From the NCBI GenBank assembly GCA_020636895.1, contig JACJWZ010000002.1, positions 620,001 through 684,000 of the forward strand: a stretch of DNA of 64,000 nt, given 5' to 3'. A program made the translations under genes and the position numbers. Positions 31,779 through 40,322 of the stretch are shown here, piece by piece; within the stretch, counting starts at the first letter, position 1, and every line of letters begins with the position of its first letter. This stretch comes from Thermoleophilales bacterium (lineage in GTDB: Bacteria > Actinomycetota > Thermoleophilia > Solirubrobacterales > 70-9). Under the pieces are notes generated by a model that saw only the letters and a list, made by a program, of their open reading frames with translations, searched no databases and was not told the DNA's origin.

Positions 31779-33217
31779 GTCGGGCGTCCCTGGACGGCCG
31801 CTATGAGAGCGCCGAGCGCGACCGCCCAGATGGCGCCGCTGCCTGCGAGGTGCCAACTCCAGTCGACGAGCGACGCAGCGGCGAATGCGATCGCGGCCGG
31901 ACCCAGGAGCACCCCCGCGTCGGTGTCGCGCGCGCACCACGCGGCCAACGCGGTGCCTGCGAGGACGAGCAGCGAGAGCAGGAGCCCGGTGACCCCGAGC
32001 TCGGCGAAGGATTCGAGCGGGAGGCTGTGCGCGTAGAGGGTCGCCGACCGGGCTCCCTCGCTCGCCGCCACCAAGCCGTAGGACTCCGCACCCGCGCCCA
32101 GCAGCGGCTCCGACTCCCCGATATCCACAGCTGCGCGCCACTCGCCGATCCGGCCGTGGTCGACGCCACTGGAGGGCTGGATACCCGCGCCGGATCGGTC
32201 CGGCGCGAACGCCAGCCCGGCGATCCCCGCCACTCCGAGGATCGCAACCGTCGCCAGCACGCGAACCCGGGTCGGCCGAGGCAACCGTGGCGACCTCTCC
32301 TCGGGCTCGGTCGGCACCGGCCATCGTGCGCGGATCGGTGTCCACGCGACGGCTGCCAGGATGATCACCGCACCCAACCCCAACGCGTATCCGGAGCCCT
32401 GTGGCCCGCCGCCGCGGAGACCGCCGGCGATGGCGAAGGAGGCGACCGCGGCGGCGCAGACCAGCAGCGTCGCCGCCAAACGCAGCCGCCGCTCCCCCCC
32501 GCTCGCCCCGACGACGAAGGAGATCATGAAGACGACCATCAGCGCCAGGGCCAGCCTGCTGTGGGCCAACCCGAGGACGGCACCGGCGGTCGCGGCTGCG
32601 ATTGCGGCCAGCGCCGCCGGCATCGCGCGCGCCCGCGTCATCCAGAGCTGCAGGGCGGGAAGCATCGAGACGGACGCGATCGCCAACGCCGGCGGGTACT
32701 CGAATGGCCCGGCCGGTCGCCAGGAGCCGCCGATCCGCGCTGCGGCGGGAGCGTCCCCAGCCGCCGCCGCGAGAAGCCCCCAGAGCCCGCAGAGCGTGAT
32801 GAGCCCGGCGAGGAACACGGCGATGCCCGTCGTTCCCCGGCGCGCGGCAGCGGCTGCCGCGACGGCCACGGCCGCGTAGCCGGCGATGACCATCGACCAG
32901 CGCAGGACCTCCGCGGGCTCCGCCGGGGACCAGATCGCGCTGCACGCCGTCAGCGCGGCGAGCGCGGTCAGCGCGGCCACCGGCAAGCTGCGGGCCGCGG
33001 CTGCGGCCACCGGCGGCGCGGCCCATGCCGCCAACAGCAGAGAGAGGCCGGCGAGGCCGGCGAACGCCGACCTCGACCCGGCGCTGAAACCGCCGCCGAT
33101 CAGCACGGCGACGGCGACGGCGGTCGCGAGGGCGCAGCCTGCGACGACGGCTGGAACCGCGTCGCGGGGCGGCTGGATGACCAGCCGCCCCGCTTCGCTC
33201 ACACGGTCCACCCGCAT
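31775..33217 (-). CDS. O-antigen ligase-like (Wzy_C) membrane protein
   Basis: 480 residues from the ATG at 33217, 4 nt after the upstream stop. About 11-12 hydrophobic helices with a large extracytoplasmic loop near the C-terminus: GRIGEWRAAVDIGESEPLLGAGAESYGLVAASEGARSATLYAHSLPLESFAELGVTG. This is the Wzy_C/WaaL-type active-site loop. The family polymerises or ligates lipid-linked glycans outside the membrane. Here it probably builds an exopolysaccharide or wall glycan, together with the downstream glycoside hydrolase and upstream secreted protein. Confidence 0.8.
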   Translation of the reverse strand: MRVDRVSEAGRLVIQPPRDAVPAVVAGCALATAVAVAVLIGGGFSAGSRSAFAGLAGLSLLLAAWAAPPVAAAAARSLPVAALTALAALTACSAIWSPAEPAEVLRWSMVIAGYAAVAVAAAAAARRGTTGIAVFLAGLITLCGLWGLLAAAAGDAPAAARIGGSWRPAGPFEYPPALAIASVSMLPALQLWMTRARAMPAALAAIAAATAGAVLGLAHSRLALALMVVFMISFVVGASGGERRLRLAATLLVCAAAVASFAIAGGLRGGGPQGSGYALGLGAVIILAAVAWTPIRARWPVPTEPEERSPRLPRPTRVRVLATVAILGVAGIAGLAFAPDRSGAGIQPSSGVDHGRIGEWRAAVDIGESEPLLGAGAESYGLVAASEGARSATLYAHSLPLESFAELGVTGLLLSLLVLAGTALAAWCARDTDAGVLLGPAAIAFAAASLVDWSWHLAGSGAIWAVALGALIAAVQGRPT

Positions 33218-33221
33218 GTCG

Positions 33222-34271
33222 TCACTTCTTCTTCTTGCTCTTCGCGGCCTTGACCTTGAAGTTGGCCTTGGCCGGGGTCGCGTCCACGTTGCCCGCGGCG
33301 TCGGTCGCCCGCACCTGGAAGGTGTGGGAGCCCTTGCGGGCGGACACCTTGACCGGTGAGGAGCAGCCCTTCCAGCCACCCTTGTCGAGCTTGCACTGGA
33401 AGCTCGAACCCGGCTCAGTCGACGTGAAGGAGAAGGAGGCTTTCGCCTTCTTCTTGCCCTTGGCCTTCAGCGCCTTCTTCGGCTTCTTCGTGATCGTCGT
33501 CTCGGGTGCCGCGGTGTCGGGCGCAGGCCCGCTCGGCGGTGGCGTCGTCGCGAGATCCGCGTCGACGTACGCCCAGCTCGGGACCTGACGGTCACGGGTC
33601 CCGGCCAAGGTGATCCTCAGATTCACCTGCTGGCCGACGTAGGCGCTGAGATCGATCGACCGCTGCAGCCACCCGGTCGTGTTGAGGCTGCCGCCGCCGC
33701 CGACGGGCGCGTGCTGCTCGGAGGCGATCAGCGCGCCGTTCTCGTCGATCAGGTTGGCCCTCAGCTCGACGAGGTCGTAGTTGGGGGAGTCGAACGAGTA
33801 CAGGTTGTAGTAGAGCTTCAGCACCGGGTTGGCCGAGTCGACCGTGAACTGCTGCTGCACGACCATCCGATGCCGCCGCTGCTGCGCGTAGTAGCTCGGG
33901 AACGGGCCGTCGAGGCGCAGCATCTTGCTCCCGACCGGCGGCGTCACCGTCTCCGACGCGGTCTGGTTCGGATCGTCGTCGCCATTCAGGTAGTACTGGA
34001 AGGTGTCCGTGCCGGTGACGCAGATCCCGTATGAGGAGCCGTCACATGGCACCGCCGGCCCCTTGACGCCTCCGTTGCCGTAGACGATCTCCCGGTTCGA
34101 GTCGTGGCCTCGCTCCGAATGGACCTCCCAGCCGTTGAGACCATCCTCGAAGCTCGGGTTCTGCAACCCGACGATCGCGTAGGCGATGCTGGCGAGCACC
34201 AGGAAGCCTCCCGCGACGAACAGCACCACGCCACCTCTCGCGCGCCGAAGGCGCGAACCAACCCCGTTCAT
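33222..34271 (-). CDS. Exported protein with jelly-roll-like domain and Lys-tailed C-terminal domain
   Basis: 349 residues from the ATG at 34271, chosen because AAAGGAA lies 7 nt upstream. An N-terminal hydrophobic segment (GGVVLFVAGGFLVLASIAYAIV) is a signal peptide or anchor. Residues of about 32-220 resemble a carbohydrate-binding-type beta-sandwich: NPSFEDGLNGWEVHSERG at the start and GWLQRSIDLSAYVGQQVNLRI near the end. The C-terminus is the shared domain (PETTITKKPKK, FQCKLDKGGWKGCSSPVKV, SHTFQVRATDAAGNVDATP) ending KVKAAKSKKKK. First gene of the ligase/hydrolase operon, so it may bind the glycan. Confidence 0.8.
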   Translation of the reverse strand: MNGVGSRLRRARGGVVLFVAGGFLVLASIAYAIVGLQNPSFEDGLNGWEVHSERGHDSNREIVYGNGGVKGPAVPCDGSSYGICVTGTDTFQYYLNGDDDPNQTASETVTPPVGSKMLRLDGPFPSYYAQQRRHRMVVQQQFTVDSANPVLKLYYNLYSFDSPNYDLVELRANLIDENGALIASEQHAPVGGGGSLNTTGWLQRSIDLSAYVGQQVNLRITLAGTRDRQVPSWAYVDADLATTPPPSGPAPDTAAPETTITKKPKKALKAKGKKKAKASFSFTSTEPGSSFQCKLDKGGWKGCSSPVKVSARKGSHTFQVRATDAAGNVDATPAKANFKVKAAKSKKKK

Positions 34272-34296
34272 CCCAGTTCCTTTCATCCCATCCGCG

Positions 34297-34318
34297 GGGG
34301 TGCCCCGCAGGGCCCCCC
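34297..34318 (-). promoter_or_regulatory. GC hairpin in the leader of the glycan operon
   Basis: GGGG-t-GCCC and GGGC-c-CCCC arms with a CGCA loop lie 26 nt upstream of the operon's first ATG. It could affect translation or be a terminator remnant. Nothing else is recognised in 34272-34448. Confidence 0.3.
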
Positions 34319-34448
34319 ATGATCCGGCGCGAGACCAAACGCGCCCCACCGACGAACGTGAGTCCCCGATCTCGATTCGGTTCGATCGCTCGTCAACCAG
34401 CAAGACGCGGCGAGCGGCCGAGATCTTCCATCGGTTGGCGGCGCGTCG

Positions 34449-34922
34449 TCAGGGAGTCCGCGCGATCGCCTGGCTCAACGCCGCGCAGTTGTCGAGACCG
34501 ATCGCGCCGGCGGCCTGCCCCGCGGCCTCGTCGAGTTGGGCGGCCTCCGGGTTGAGCGTGCCGTCGTCGGCAGCGTCAGCGATCTGACCGAGTTGCTCGA
34601 TGTCGGCGTTGAGGGCGTCGACGTAGGCGCTGACGTCGCCTGAGTCGATCCCGTCGGGCTGACCCAGCGTCAGCACCCCGTCGCGGACAGTGGCGAGGAT
34701 CTCGGCCCGCGCGCTCGCGTCCTCAGCGACCTGGGAGACGTGACCGGGGAGGGGCAGAGCGGTCGCTTCCTGGTAGGCGTCGGAGCAGTACTGCTCGACC
34801 CGGTCGCGCCAATCGTCAGCGCCGAGCGGCCCGGGCGAGGTGCTGCCCCCGTCGTCACCGCATCCGGCTGCCAGCAGAGCGAGAGCGGCCAGGCTTGCTG
34901 CGGCGAGACGGCGCGGGGTCAC
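34449..34922 (-). CDS. Small lipoprotein of unknown function
   Basis: 157 residues from a GTG at 34922; TAGCGT lies 8 nt upstream. The signal peptide ends in the lipobox LLAAGC (Cys21), followed by GDDGGSTSPG. The rest is helical and acidic with two further Cys (in QYCSDAY and LDNCAALS) that may form a disulfide. No conserved domain recognised. It is the gene upstream of the exported protein/ligase operon on the same strand and could be co-expressed. Confidence 0.75.
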   Translation of the reverse strand: MTPRRLAAASLAALALLAAGCGDDGGSTSPGPLGADDWRDRVEQYCSDAYQEATALPLPGHVSQVAEDASARAEILATVRDGVLTLGQPDGIDSGDVSAYVDALNADIEQLGQIADAADDGTLNPEAAQLDEAAGQAAGAIGLDNCAALSQAIARTP

Positions 34923-34954
34923 GCGCGCCCACGCTACAGATACCCTCGGCCTCC

Positions 34955-35299
34955 TTGTCCGGATACAAGCTGACGATCAGGCACGGCCCGAAGGTGAAGC
35001 GCGAGAAGTTCGCCGCACTCGACGCCGCCGTCGAGGCCCTGCGCGCAGCGACCGCCGAGATCCGCGCCGACGGCGGCCTGCCGGAGGTGACCGCCTTCCG
35101 CACCTACGAGCCGAGCGCGCAGGTCCACGCCAGGCTCGAGATCTCGACCGGCCGGATTCTCCGCAGCACCGACGCCGGGATCGACGTGATGGGTGACGGT
35201 GGGCTGGTCGCGTTCCGCGGCGGCATCTCGCGGGAGCCGATCGAGCCGCGTGAGGGTCAGACGCCCTTCGACGCGGTGGCCGACGTGTTCCGCACCTAG
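34955..35299 (+). CDS. Conserved-looking small protein of unknown function
   Basis: About 114 residues if the TTG at 34955 is used (SGYKLTIRHGPKVKREKF); an ATG at 34895 would overlap the divergent lipoprotein gene. The composition is alpha/beta with a helix FAALDAAVEALRAATAEIRADGG and strands EVTAFRTYEPSAQVHARLEIS. No signal peptide or known motif. It is followed 21 bp later by another small gene, probably co-transcribed. Function unknown. Confidence 0.6.
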   Translation: MSGYKLTIRHGPKVKREKFAALDAAVEALRAATAEIRADGGLPEVTAFRTYEPSAQVHARLEISTGRILRSTDAGIDVMGDGGLVAFRGGISREPIEPREGQTPFDAVADVFRT

Positions 35300-35320
35300 G
35301 CGCGTGCGAGAATCGACGCG

Positions 35321-35668
35321 ATGAACGCTCCCCAGGGAAGCTCCCGCGGACACGCCGACTCCGACAAGGGCGGTAAGCCCGTCGGCACGCGCGTGAAGCT
35401 GCCGCGCGGCGCCGCCGACCCGATCAGGGTCTACATCAACGGCCACGAGCAGAAGCCGGGGCTCGACTACAACATCGTCAACGGTGAGATCGTCTTCAAG
35501 GAGCCGATCATCAAGGAGGATCTGAGCGAGCTCAGCGCGTTCCGCAAGGTCGTCTTCGGGCTCGGCCTCGTCGGCACCTACCAGCGCGACGAGACCATCG
35601 ACATCGAGTACAGCCTCAAAGGCAAGCGTGAGCTCGCCTCCGACCTCGAGGTCATCCCCGATTCCTGA
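35321..35668 (+). CDS. Small beta-rich protein of unknown function
   Basis: 115 residues. The first 25 are polar and low complexity. The rest predicts strands: IRVYINGHEQKPGLDYNIVNGEIVFKEPI, then VVFGLGLVGTYQRDETIDIEYSLKGK. The pattern INGxxxxxGxDYxxxNGxIxFxxPI resembles beta-sheet segments of some structural proteins, but I do not assign a family. GAGAAT lies 7 nt before the ATG. It forms a pair with the preceding small gene. Confidence 0.65.
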   Translation: MNAPQGSSRGHADSDKGGKPVGTRVKLPRGAADPIRVYINGHEQKPGLDYNIVNGEIVFKEPIIKEDLSELSAFRKVVFGLGLVGTYQRDETIDIEYSLKGKRELASDLEVIPDS

Positions 35669-35701
35669 GAGCTCCGGCCAAGCCGGGCGGCGCAACGGCG
35701 C

Positions 35702-36460
35702 TCAACGACCGAGGATCCGGGCCTTCTCGGTCTCGAACTCCGTCTGGCTCAGCGCCCCCGACTCGCGCAGCCTCTGAAGGCGCTCGAGCTTGGCGATCGA
35801 GTCGTCGCCGGCCGAGCTGCTGCTCTCGAACCCGTAGGACGAAGAGCCGGTCGAGCCGACGGAGTCGGAGGACCCGACCGAGCCGCTCGAGTTCAACTGC
35901 GTCGAGAGGTCCTTCATCAACTTCGAGCCCGTGCGAAGGGTCGAGAGCCAGCCCTCGCCTCCGGGTTCACCGCCCGCGTAGACGGTCTCGGGGCTCTGGA
36001 TGCCACCGGCCGTACGGCGCGAGTTGACCAGCATCCATGGGATGAAGAAGAGGACCGGAACCCCCATCAGCAGGAAGGTCGCGCCGACGATGATGCCGCC
36101 GAGCTTGCCGTCGTCCCCGATCACGTCGGATGTCAGCGAATGGACGAGCGAGACCGCGCCGGTGATCGTGAAGAACAGGGCCCAGCCGATCATCACCATC
36201 GAGCCGAACCCGAGCCCTCCCCCACCGGGCCGGCGCCCGCGCAGCCCGAGCAGCCCGATAGCGGCGAACAGGCCGACGGCCGAGGCCATCAGCAGGAGGG
36301 CGTCGGTCTCGGTCCCCTCCGGGCACGGACGGCTGACCTCGTACGGGCCCCCGGAAGCGCAGGTTCCGGTGTCGAGCAGCCCCGTGAGCTTCGTGCAGAA
36401 CAGGTAGAGCGAGCCCGCGAAGACGAGCACCGCCAGCAACGTGAAGATGCGGTAGCGCAT
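35702..36460 (-). CDS. Membrane protein with C-terminal SHOCT domain
   Basis: 252 residues. Four hydrophobic segments (IFTLLAVLVFAGSLYLF, ALLLMASAVGLFAAIGLLGL, GSMVMIGWALFFTITGAVSLV, IIVGATFLLMGVPVLFFIPWML) are separated by an extracytoplasmic loop with two Cys (CASGGPYEVSRPC). A Ser/Gly-rich linker follows, then the SHOCT helix pair SIAKLERLQRLRESGALSQTEFETEKARILGR. SHOCT regions usually mediate oligomerisation. Function unknown. It is followed upstream by the acyl-CoA dehydrogenase pair on the same strand. Confidence 0.8.
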   Translation of the reverse strand: MRYRIFTLLAVLVFAGSLYLFCTKLTGLLDTGTCASGGPYEVSRPCPEGTETDALLLMASAVGLFAAIGLLGLRGRRPGGGGLGFGSMVMIGWALFFTITGAVSLVHSLTSDVIGDDGKLGGIIVGATFLLMGVPVLFFIPWMLVNSRRTAGGIQSPETVYAGGEPGGEGWLSTLRTGSKLMKDLSTQLNSSGSVGSSDSVGSTGSSSYGFESSSSAGDDSIAKLERLQRLRESGALSQTEFETEKARILGR

Positions 36461-36478
36461 CGGCGCCCCCTCTCAGAG

Positions 36479-37468
36479 CTACCCGAGGCCGGCGAGCGCG
36501 GCCACGCGCTCGCGGTGCTGGGAGGCCGTGCCGAACAGCCTGGCTCCCGCGCGTGCCCGCTTGAGCAGGAAGTGGAGATCGTGCTCCCAGGTGAACCCGA
36601 TGCCGCCGTGGACCTGGATCGACGACTTGCAGACCGACCACGCCGCCTCGGAGGCACGCGCTTTGGCCATCGCCGCTGCCATCGGGAGCGAGTCGGGCTC
36701 GGCGTCGGCCGCCCATGCCGCGAAGTAGGTGAGCGAGCGCGCCTCCTCGACGTCGTAGAGCATCTCCGCGCACTGATGGGAGACGGCCTGGTAGGCGCCG
36801 ATCGGGCGGTCGAACTGTTTGCGGTCCTTCGCATACTCGACGGCCATCTCCATCGCGCGCTGAGCGATCCCGACCAGGTCGGCGGCGACGGCGATCAGGA
36901 TCCGGTCCGTCGCGGGCGCGAACGCGCCGGGAACCGTCTCGCCCGCGCCGTCGCCGAGTGGAGCCGAGTAACGCCGGGTGGCGTCGATGAGGTCGAGCGG
37001 CTCGAGGGAAACGCCGTCGAGATCGACCACACGGACCTCGTCGTCGCTGCCGTAGACGACCGCGCAGGCGGCACCTTCACCGTCGATCAGGACCTCGGGG
37101 TCGCCGAAGGCGCCCCTTCCCTCGCCGGAGGCGATGCCGGGGAGCCAGCGCCCCTTCTGCTCCTCGGAGCCGGCGGTCTCGACGACCAGGCCGGCGCAGG
37201 CGTTGGAGAGGAACGGCAGCGGCGCGCACGCATGGCCGAGCTCCTCGCAGAGGATCATCAGCTCGACCATCCCGAGGCCCTGCCCGCCGTGCTCCTCGTC
37301 GATCGCGATCCCGGCCCAGCCGAGCTCGGAGATCTCCGACCACAGGGAGTCGTCGTAGGTCCCGGCCTCGGCCAGCTCCCTGACCTTCTCCGGCTTGAAG
37401 CGGGTGGCCAGGAACTGGCGCGCGGTGTCCTTGATCTCGCGCTGCTCGTCGTCGAAGTCGAATCTCAT
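36479..37468 (-). CDS. Acyl-CoA dehydrogenase subunit (FadE28/ChsE-like partner)
   Basis: 329 residues, shorter than single-chain enzymes. It starts MRFDFDDEQREIKDTARQFLATRF and ends IQVHGGIGFTWEHDLHFLLKRARAGARLFGTASQHRE, typical of the smaller subunit of actinobacterial alpha2beta2 acyl-CoA dehydrogenases (FadE26-27, FadE28-29 pairs) acting on steroid or branched side chains. The FAD-loop sequence is shortened (GAFGDPEVLIDG instead of TEP-type). It is 18 bp after the other subunit gene. The actual acyl-CoA substrate is unknown. Confidence 0.85.
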   Translation of the reverse strand: MRFDFDDEQREIKDTARQFLATRFKPEKVRELAEAGTYDDSLWSEISELGWAGIAIDEEHGGQGLGMVELMILCEELGHACAPLPFLSNACAGLVVETAGSEEQKGRWLPGIASGEGRGAFGDPEVLIDGEGAACAVVYGSDDEVRVVDLDGVSLEPLDLIDATRRYSAPLGDGAGETVPGAFAPATDRILIAVAADLVGIAQRAMEMAVEYAKDRKQFDRPIGAYQAVSHQCAEMLYDVEEARSLTYFAAWAADAEPDSLPMAAAMAKARASEAAWSVCKSSIQVHGGIGFTWEHDLHFLLKRARAGARLFGTASQHRERVAALAGLG

Positions 37469-37486
37469 GGATGCCTCTCCGCCCTC

Positions 37487-38623
37487 TTACCTGAGCCTCG
37501 GGAGGCCGAGCACGCGCTCGGCGATGATGTTCTTCATCACCTCGGTGGTTCCGCCCTCGATCGAGTTGGCGCGGCTGCGCAGCATCTTGTAGGTCCACGG
37601 ACCGCCCTTCTCGAGACCCTCGACGCCGAGCACGTCGCAGGCCAGCTCGGCGAGGTCCTGGTTGAGCTTCGCCCACTCCCACTTGCCGATCGAGCCCTCG
37701 GGACCGGGGATCCCGGTCTTCATCTGCGCCGTCAGGGCGCGCATCCCCCCGAGCCGGAGCGCCTCGGCGCGGATCGAGAGGTCGGCCACCTTCTGCCGGA
37801 CCACCGGGTCGTCCTGGAGGTCGTGCTCCTTGATCAGCTCGACGAGCCGCCCGAGATCGCGGGAGATGGCGACCGCCGCGCCGCCGCCGAGGCCGGCGCG
37901 CTCGTTCATCAGCGTCGTGATCGCGACCATCCAGCCGTTGCCCTCGCCGCCGACGACGTTCTCGTCGGGGATGTAAGCGCCCTCGAAGAAGACCTCGTTG
38001 AACTCCGCCTCCCCCGTGATCTGGACGAGCGGGCGGATCTCGACGCCCTCCTGCTCCATGTCGCAGATGAAGTAGGTGAGCCCCTTGTGCTTGGGAGCCT
38101 CCTGGTCGGTGCGGGCGACGAGCATGCACCACTTCGACTCGTGCGCGAACGTCGTCCAGACCTTCTGCCCGGTCGCTCGCCAGCCGCCGTTCTCCTTGAC
38201 CGCCTTTGTCTTCAGGGAGGCGAGATCGGAGCCCGACTCAGGCTCGGAGAAGCCCTGGCACCAGATCTCCTCGCCACTGAGGATGGGCTCGAGCCAGCGC
38301 TCCTTCTGCTCGTCGGTGCCGTGGGCCATGATCACCGGGCCGCCCATCACCAGGCCGAGGATGTTGGCCGGTGACGGCGCATCGGCCCGGGCCATCTCGC
38401 CCGCGAAGATCGCCTGCTCGATCAGCGTCGCGCCGCGGCCGCCGAACTCCTTGGGCCAGGAGATCCCGGCCCATCCGGCCTCGTGCATCTGTTTCTGCCA
38501 GGCGCGCCGGAACTTGAAGGCCTCGATGTCGCCGGCGGGCTCCTCACCGGGGTGGTTGGCCTCGAGCCAAGTCCGTACCTCGTCGCGGAACGCGGCCTCG
38601 GAATCGTTCAGCGTCAGGTCCAC
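37487..38623 (-). CDS. Acyl-CoA dehydrogenase subunit (FadE-type, larger partner)
   Basis: 378 residues from a GTG at 38623 with TAGGAT 6 nt upstream. The full FAD/substrate loop QGFSEPESGSDLASLKTKAV and the C-terminal RANSIEGGTTEVMKNIIAERVLGLPR (FAD/substrate-binding and tetramer contact) are present. PKEFGGRGATLIEQAIFAGEMARA is typical of actinobacterial FadE proteins. With the next gene it probably forms a heterotetramer with one active site per heterodimer. The neighbouring FAD-binding oxidase gene ends 64 bp upstream on the same strand. Confidence 0.88.
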   Translation of the reverse strand: MDLTLNDSEAAFRDEVRTWLEANHPGEEPAGDIEAFKFRRAWQKQMHEAGWAGISWPKEFGGRGATLIEQAIFAGEMARADAPSPANILGLVMGGPVIMAHGTDEQKERWLEPILSGEEIWCQGFSEPESGSDLASLKTKAVKENGGWRATGQKVWTTFAHESKWCMLVARTDQEAPKHKGLTYFICDMEQEGVEIRPLVQITGEAEFNEVFFEGAYIPDENVVGGEGNGWMVAITTLMNERAGLGGGAAVAISRDLGRLVELIKEHDLQDDPVVRQKVADLSIRAEALRLGGMRALTAQMKTGIPGPEGSIGKWEWAKLNQDLAELACDVLGVEGLEKGGPWTYKMLRSRANSIEGGTTEVMKNIIAERVLGLPRLR

Positions 38624-38629
38624 GAGCCC

Positions 38630-38635
38630 ATCCTA
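38630..38635 (-). promoter_or_regulatory. Candidate leaderless -10 element TAGGAT
   Basis: TAGGAT plus 6 nt (GGGCTC) and then the GTG at 38623. Confidence 0.5.
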
Positions 38636-38687
38636 TGGGTGACAGGCAACTCACGCACCCCGGAGCGCCCGATCCCCGGCGGCGACT

Positions 38688-40313
38688 TCACGGGTCGATC
38701 AGCACACCGGGGTTGAGGAGACCATCAGGATCGACGGCGCGCTTGGCGCCGGCCAGCGCCTCCGCGAACTGATCGGGACGTTGGAGGTCGTACCAGGGGC
38801 GGTGATCGCGGCCGACCGCGTGGTGGTGGGTGATCGTCCCTCCGGCGGAGACGATCGCCTCCGAGACCGCCGCCTTGACCTCGTCCCACTGCTCGACCTC
38901 GGAGCCGCGCCGCGCCGGGGCGAGGATCGTGAAGTAGGGAGCGGGACCGTCGGGATAGACGTGGGTGAGTCGGCACATGACCCGCGGGGCGCCCTCGCCC
39001 TCGGCGGGAGCGCCGCCGACCTCGGCGACGGCGCGGCGGGCGGCCTCGCTGACGCGGGAGTGGAACTCGCCGAAGCGGTCCCAGGTGATCGCGGTCTCGA
39101 AGGTCTCGCTGAGAACCCCGAGGCGGATCAGGTTGTCGCGCAGATAGGGGGCCTGAAGGAAGGCGCTGCGCCAGGTTTCGGCGGGTGTGCCGCCGGGTGC
39201 GGACTCGAGTGGCGCGGCGGGGGCGCCGCCGTGGTCCTCGGCGCATTCGACTGCGAGTTGGAGGAGGTGGTCCACCGGGGCGTACGGGGACTCGAAGCCG
39301 AGGATGAGGACGGCGTGGTCGCCGTCTCCGGAGCCCGTCGTCGCGGCCTCCAGGGGGTCGAGCAGACGGCAGTTGCTCGGCTGCAGAGCCGTCTGCGAGA
39401 TCGCCCTCACCCCCTCGGCGGCGGCGCGGAAGTCATCGAACAGGACCGAGGCGGAGGCCTTGAACCCCGGGCGGGGACGGACGCGGACCCAGGCTTCGGT
39501 GATGACGCCGAGGATTCCCTCCGAGCCGATCAGCATGCGATCGGGGCTCGGCCCCGCCCCCGAGCCGGGCAGGCGCCGGCTCTCCCACACCCCGGTCGGG
39601 GTGAGCGCGCGCACCGACTCGACGAGGTCGTCGATGTGGGTCGGGCCCGTCGCGAAGTGGCCGCCGGCCCGGGTCGCGATCCAGCCTCCGAGGGTCGAGA
39701 ACTCGAACGATTGCGGGAAGTGGCGCAGGGTGAGTCCATGCGGGCGCAGCTCGTCCTCGAGGGAGGGTCCGAGGGTCCCGGCGCGGATCAGCGCCGCTCC
39801 CGAGACCTCGTCGATCTCGACCACACCGCTGAGCAATCCCAGATCGATCGAGACGACGCCGCGGTAGCCGTGGCCGACCCGGGGCTCGACGCCACCGACG
39901 ACGCTCGTGCCACCACCGAAGGGGATCGCCGCGAGGCGGCGGTCGGCGCAGAGCTCGAGCACCCGCCTCAGGTCCTCCTCGTCACGCGGCGTCGCGACGA
40001 GGTCGGGCGTGCGGTCGTAGCGGCCGCGGAACGCCCGGACGACGTCCCGGTAAGCCTTGCCCATCGCATGCCGCATCCGGTCCGCCGGATCGACGCTCAG
40101 TAGCCCATCCAGCGAGCTCGGTGGCTGCAGACGCGGCGGGGCCAGCTCGACCGAGGCCGCGTCGACCGGGTCCTCGATCGAATCGCCGCCGAAACCGAGC
40201 CGCTCGCGCATCAGCGGGGCCAGGGCCTCGAGACCGGCGCGATCGAGCTCCTGATCGGCGTATCCCCAGCCCCAATGGCTTCGAGGCCGCTGCGCTGCTC
40301 GCTCCTCGTTCAA
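38688..40313 (-). CDS. FAD-linked oxidase, alkyldihydroxyacetone-phosphate synthase-like
   Basis: 541 residues from a TTG at 40313; TAGGGT lies 9 nt upstream and a GGGAG abuts it. The PCMH-type FAD domain shows IPFGGGTSVVGGVEP (about 135-149) and GWIATRAGGHFATGPTHIDDLV. HFPQSFEFSTLGGWIATRA and the C-terminal THHHAVGRDHRPWYDLQRP are characteristic of the AGPS branch (plasmalogen/ether-lipid synthase) rather than lactate oxidases. AGPS makes alkyl-DHAP from acyl-DHAP. Whether this organism makes ether lipids is unknown; a general FAD oxidase is the alternative. Confidence 0.82.
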   Translation of the reverse strand: MNEERAAQRPRSHWGWGYADQELDRAGLEALAPLMRERLGFGGDSIEDPVDAASVELAPPRLQPPSSLDGLLSVDPADRMRHAMGKAYRDVVRAFRGRYDRTPDLVATPRDEEDLRRVLELCADRRLAAIPFGGGTSVVGGVEPRVGHGYRGVVSIDLGLLSGVVEIDEVSGAALIRAGTLGPSLEDELRPHGLTLRHFPQSFEFSTLGGWIATRAGGHFATGPTHIDDLVESVRALTPTGVWESRRLPGSGAGPSPDRMLIGSEGILGVITEAWVRVRPRPGFKASASVLFDDFRAAAEGVRAISQTALQPSNCRLLDPLEAATTGSGDGDHAVLILGFESPYAPVDHLLQLAVECAEDHGGAPAAPLESAPGGTPAETWRSAFLQAPYLRDNLIRLGVLSETFETAITWDRFGEFHSRVSEAARRAVAEVGGAPAEGEGAPRVMCRLTHVYPDGPAPYFTILAPARRGSEVEQWDEVKAAVSEAIVSAGGTITHHHAVGRDHRPWYDLQRPDQFAEALAGAKRAVDPDGLLNPGVLIDP

Positions 40314-40322
40314 CTCCCGGCG

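Noticed and set aside
29949..33026. Single 1025-codon reading of the glycoside hydrolase frame
   Set aside because: The upstream part is the out-of-frame shadow of the ligase gene; a GTG at 31778 followed by a signal peptide is the real start.
31664..33253. Plus-strand open frame opposite the O-antigen ligase-like gene
   Set aside because: Arg/Gly/Pro-rich shadow; the minus strand has membrane helices, the Wzy_C loop and operon spacing.
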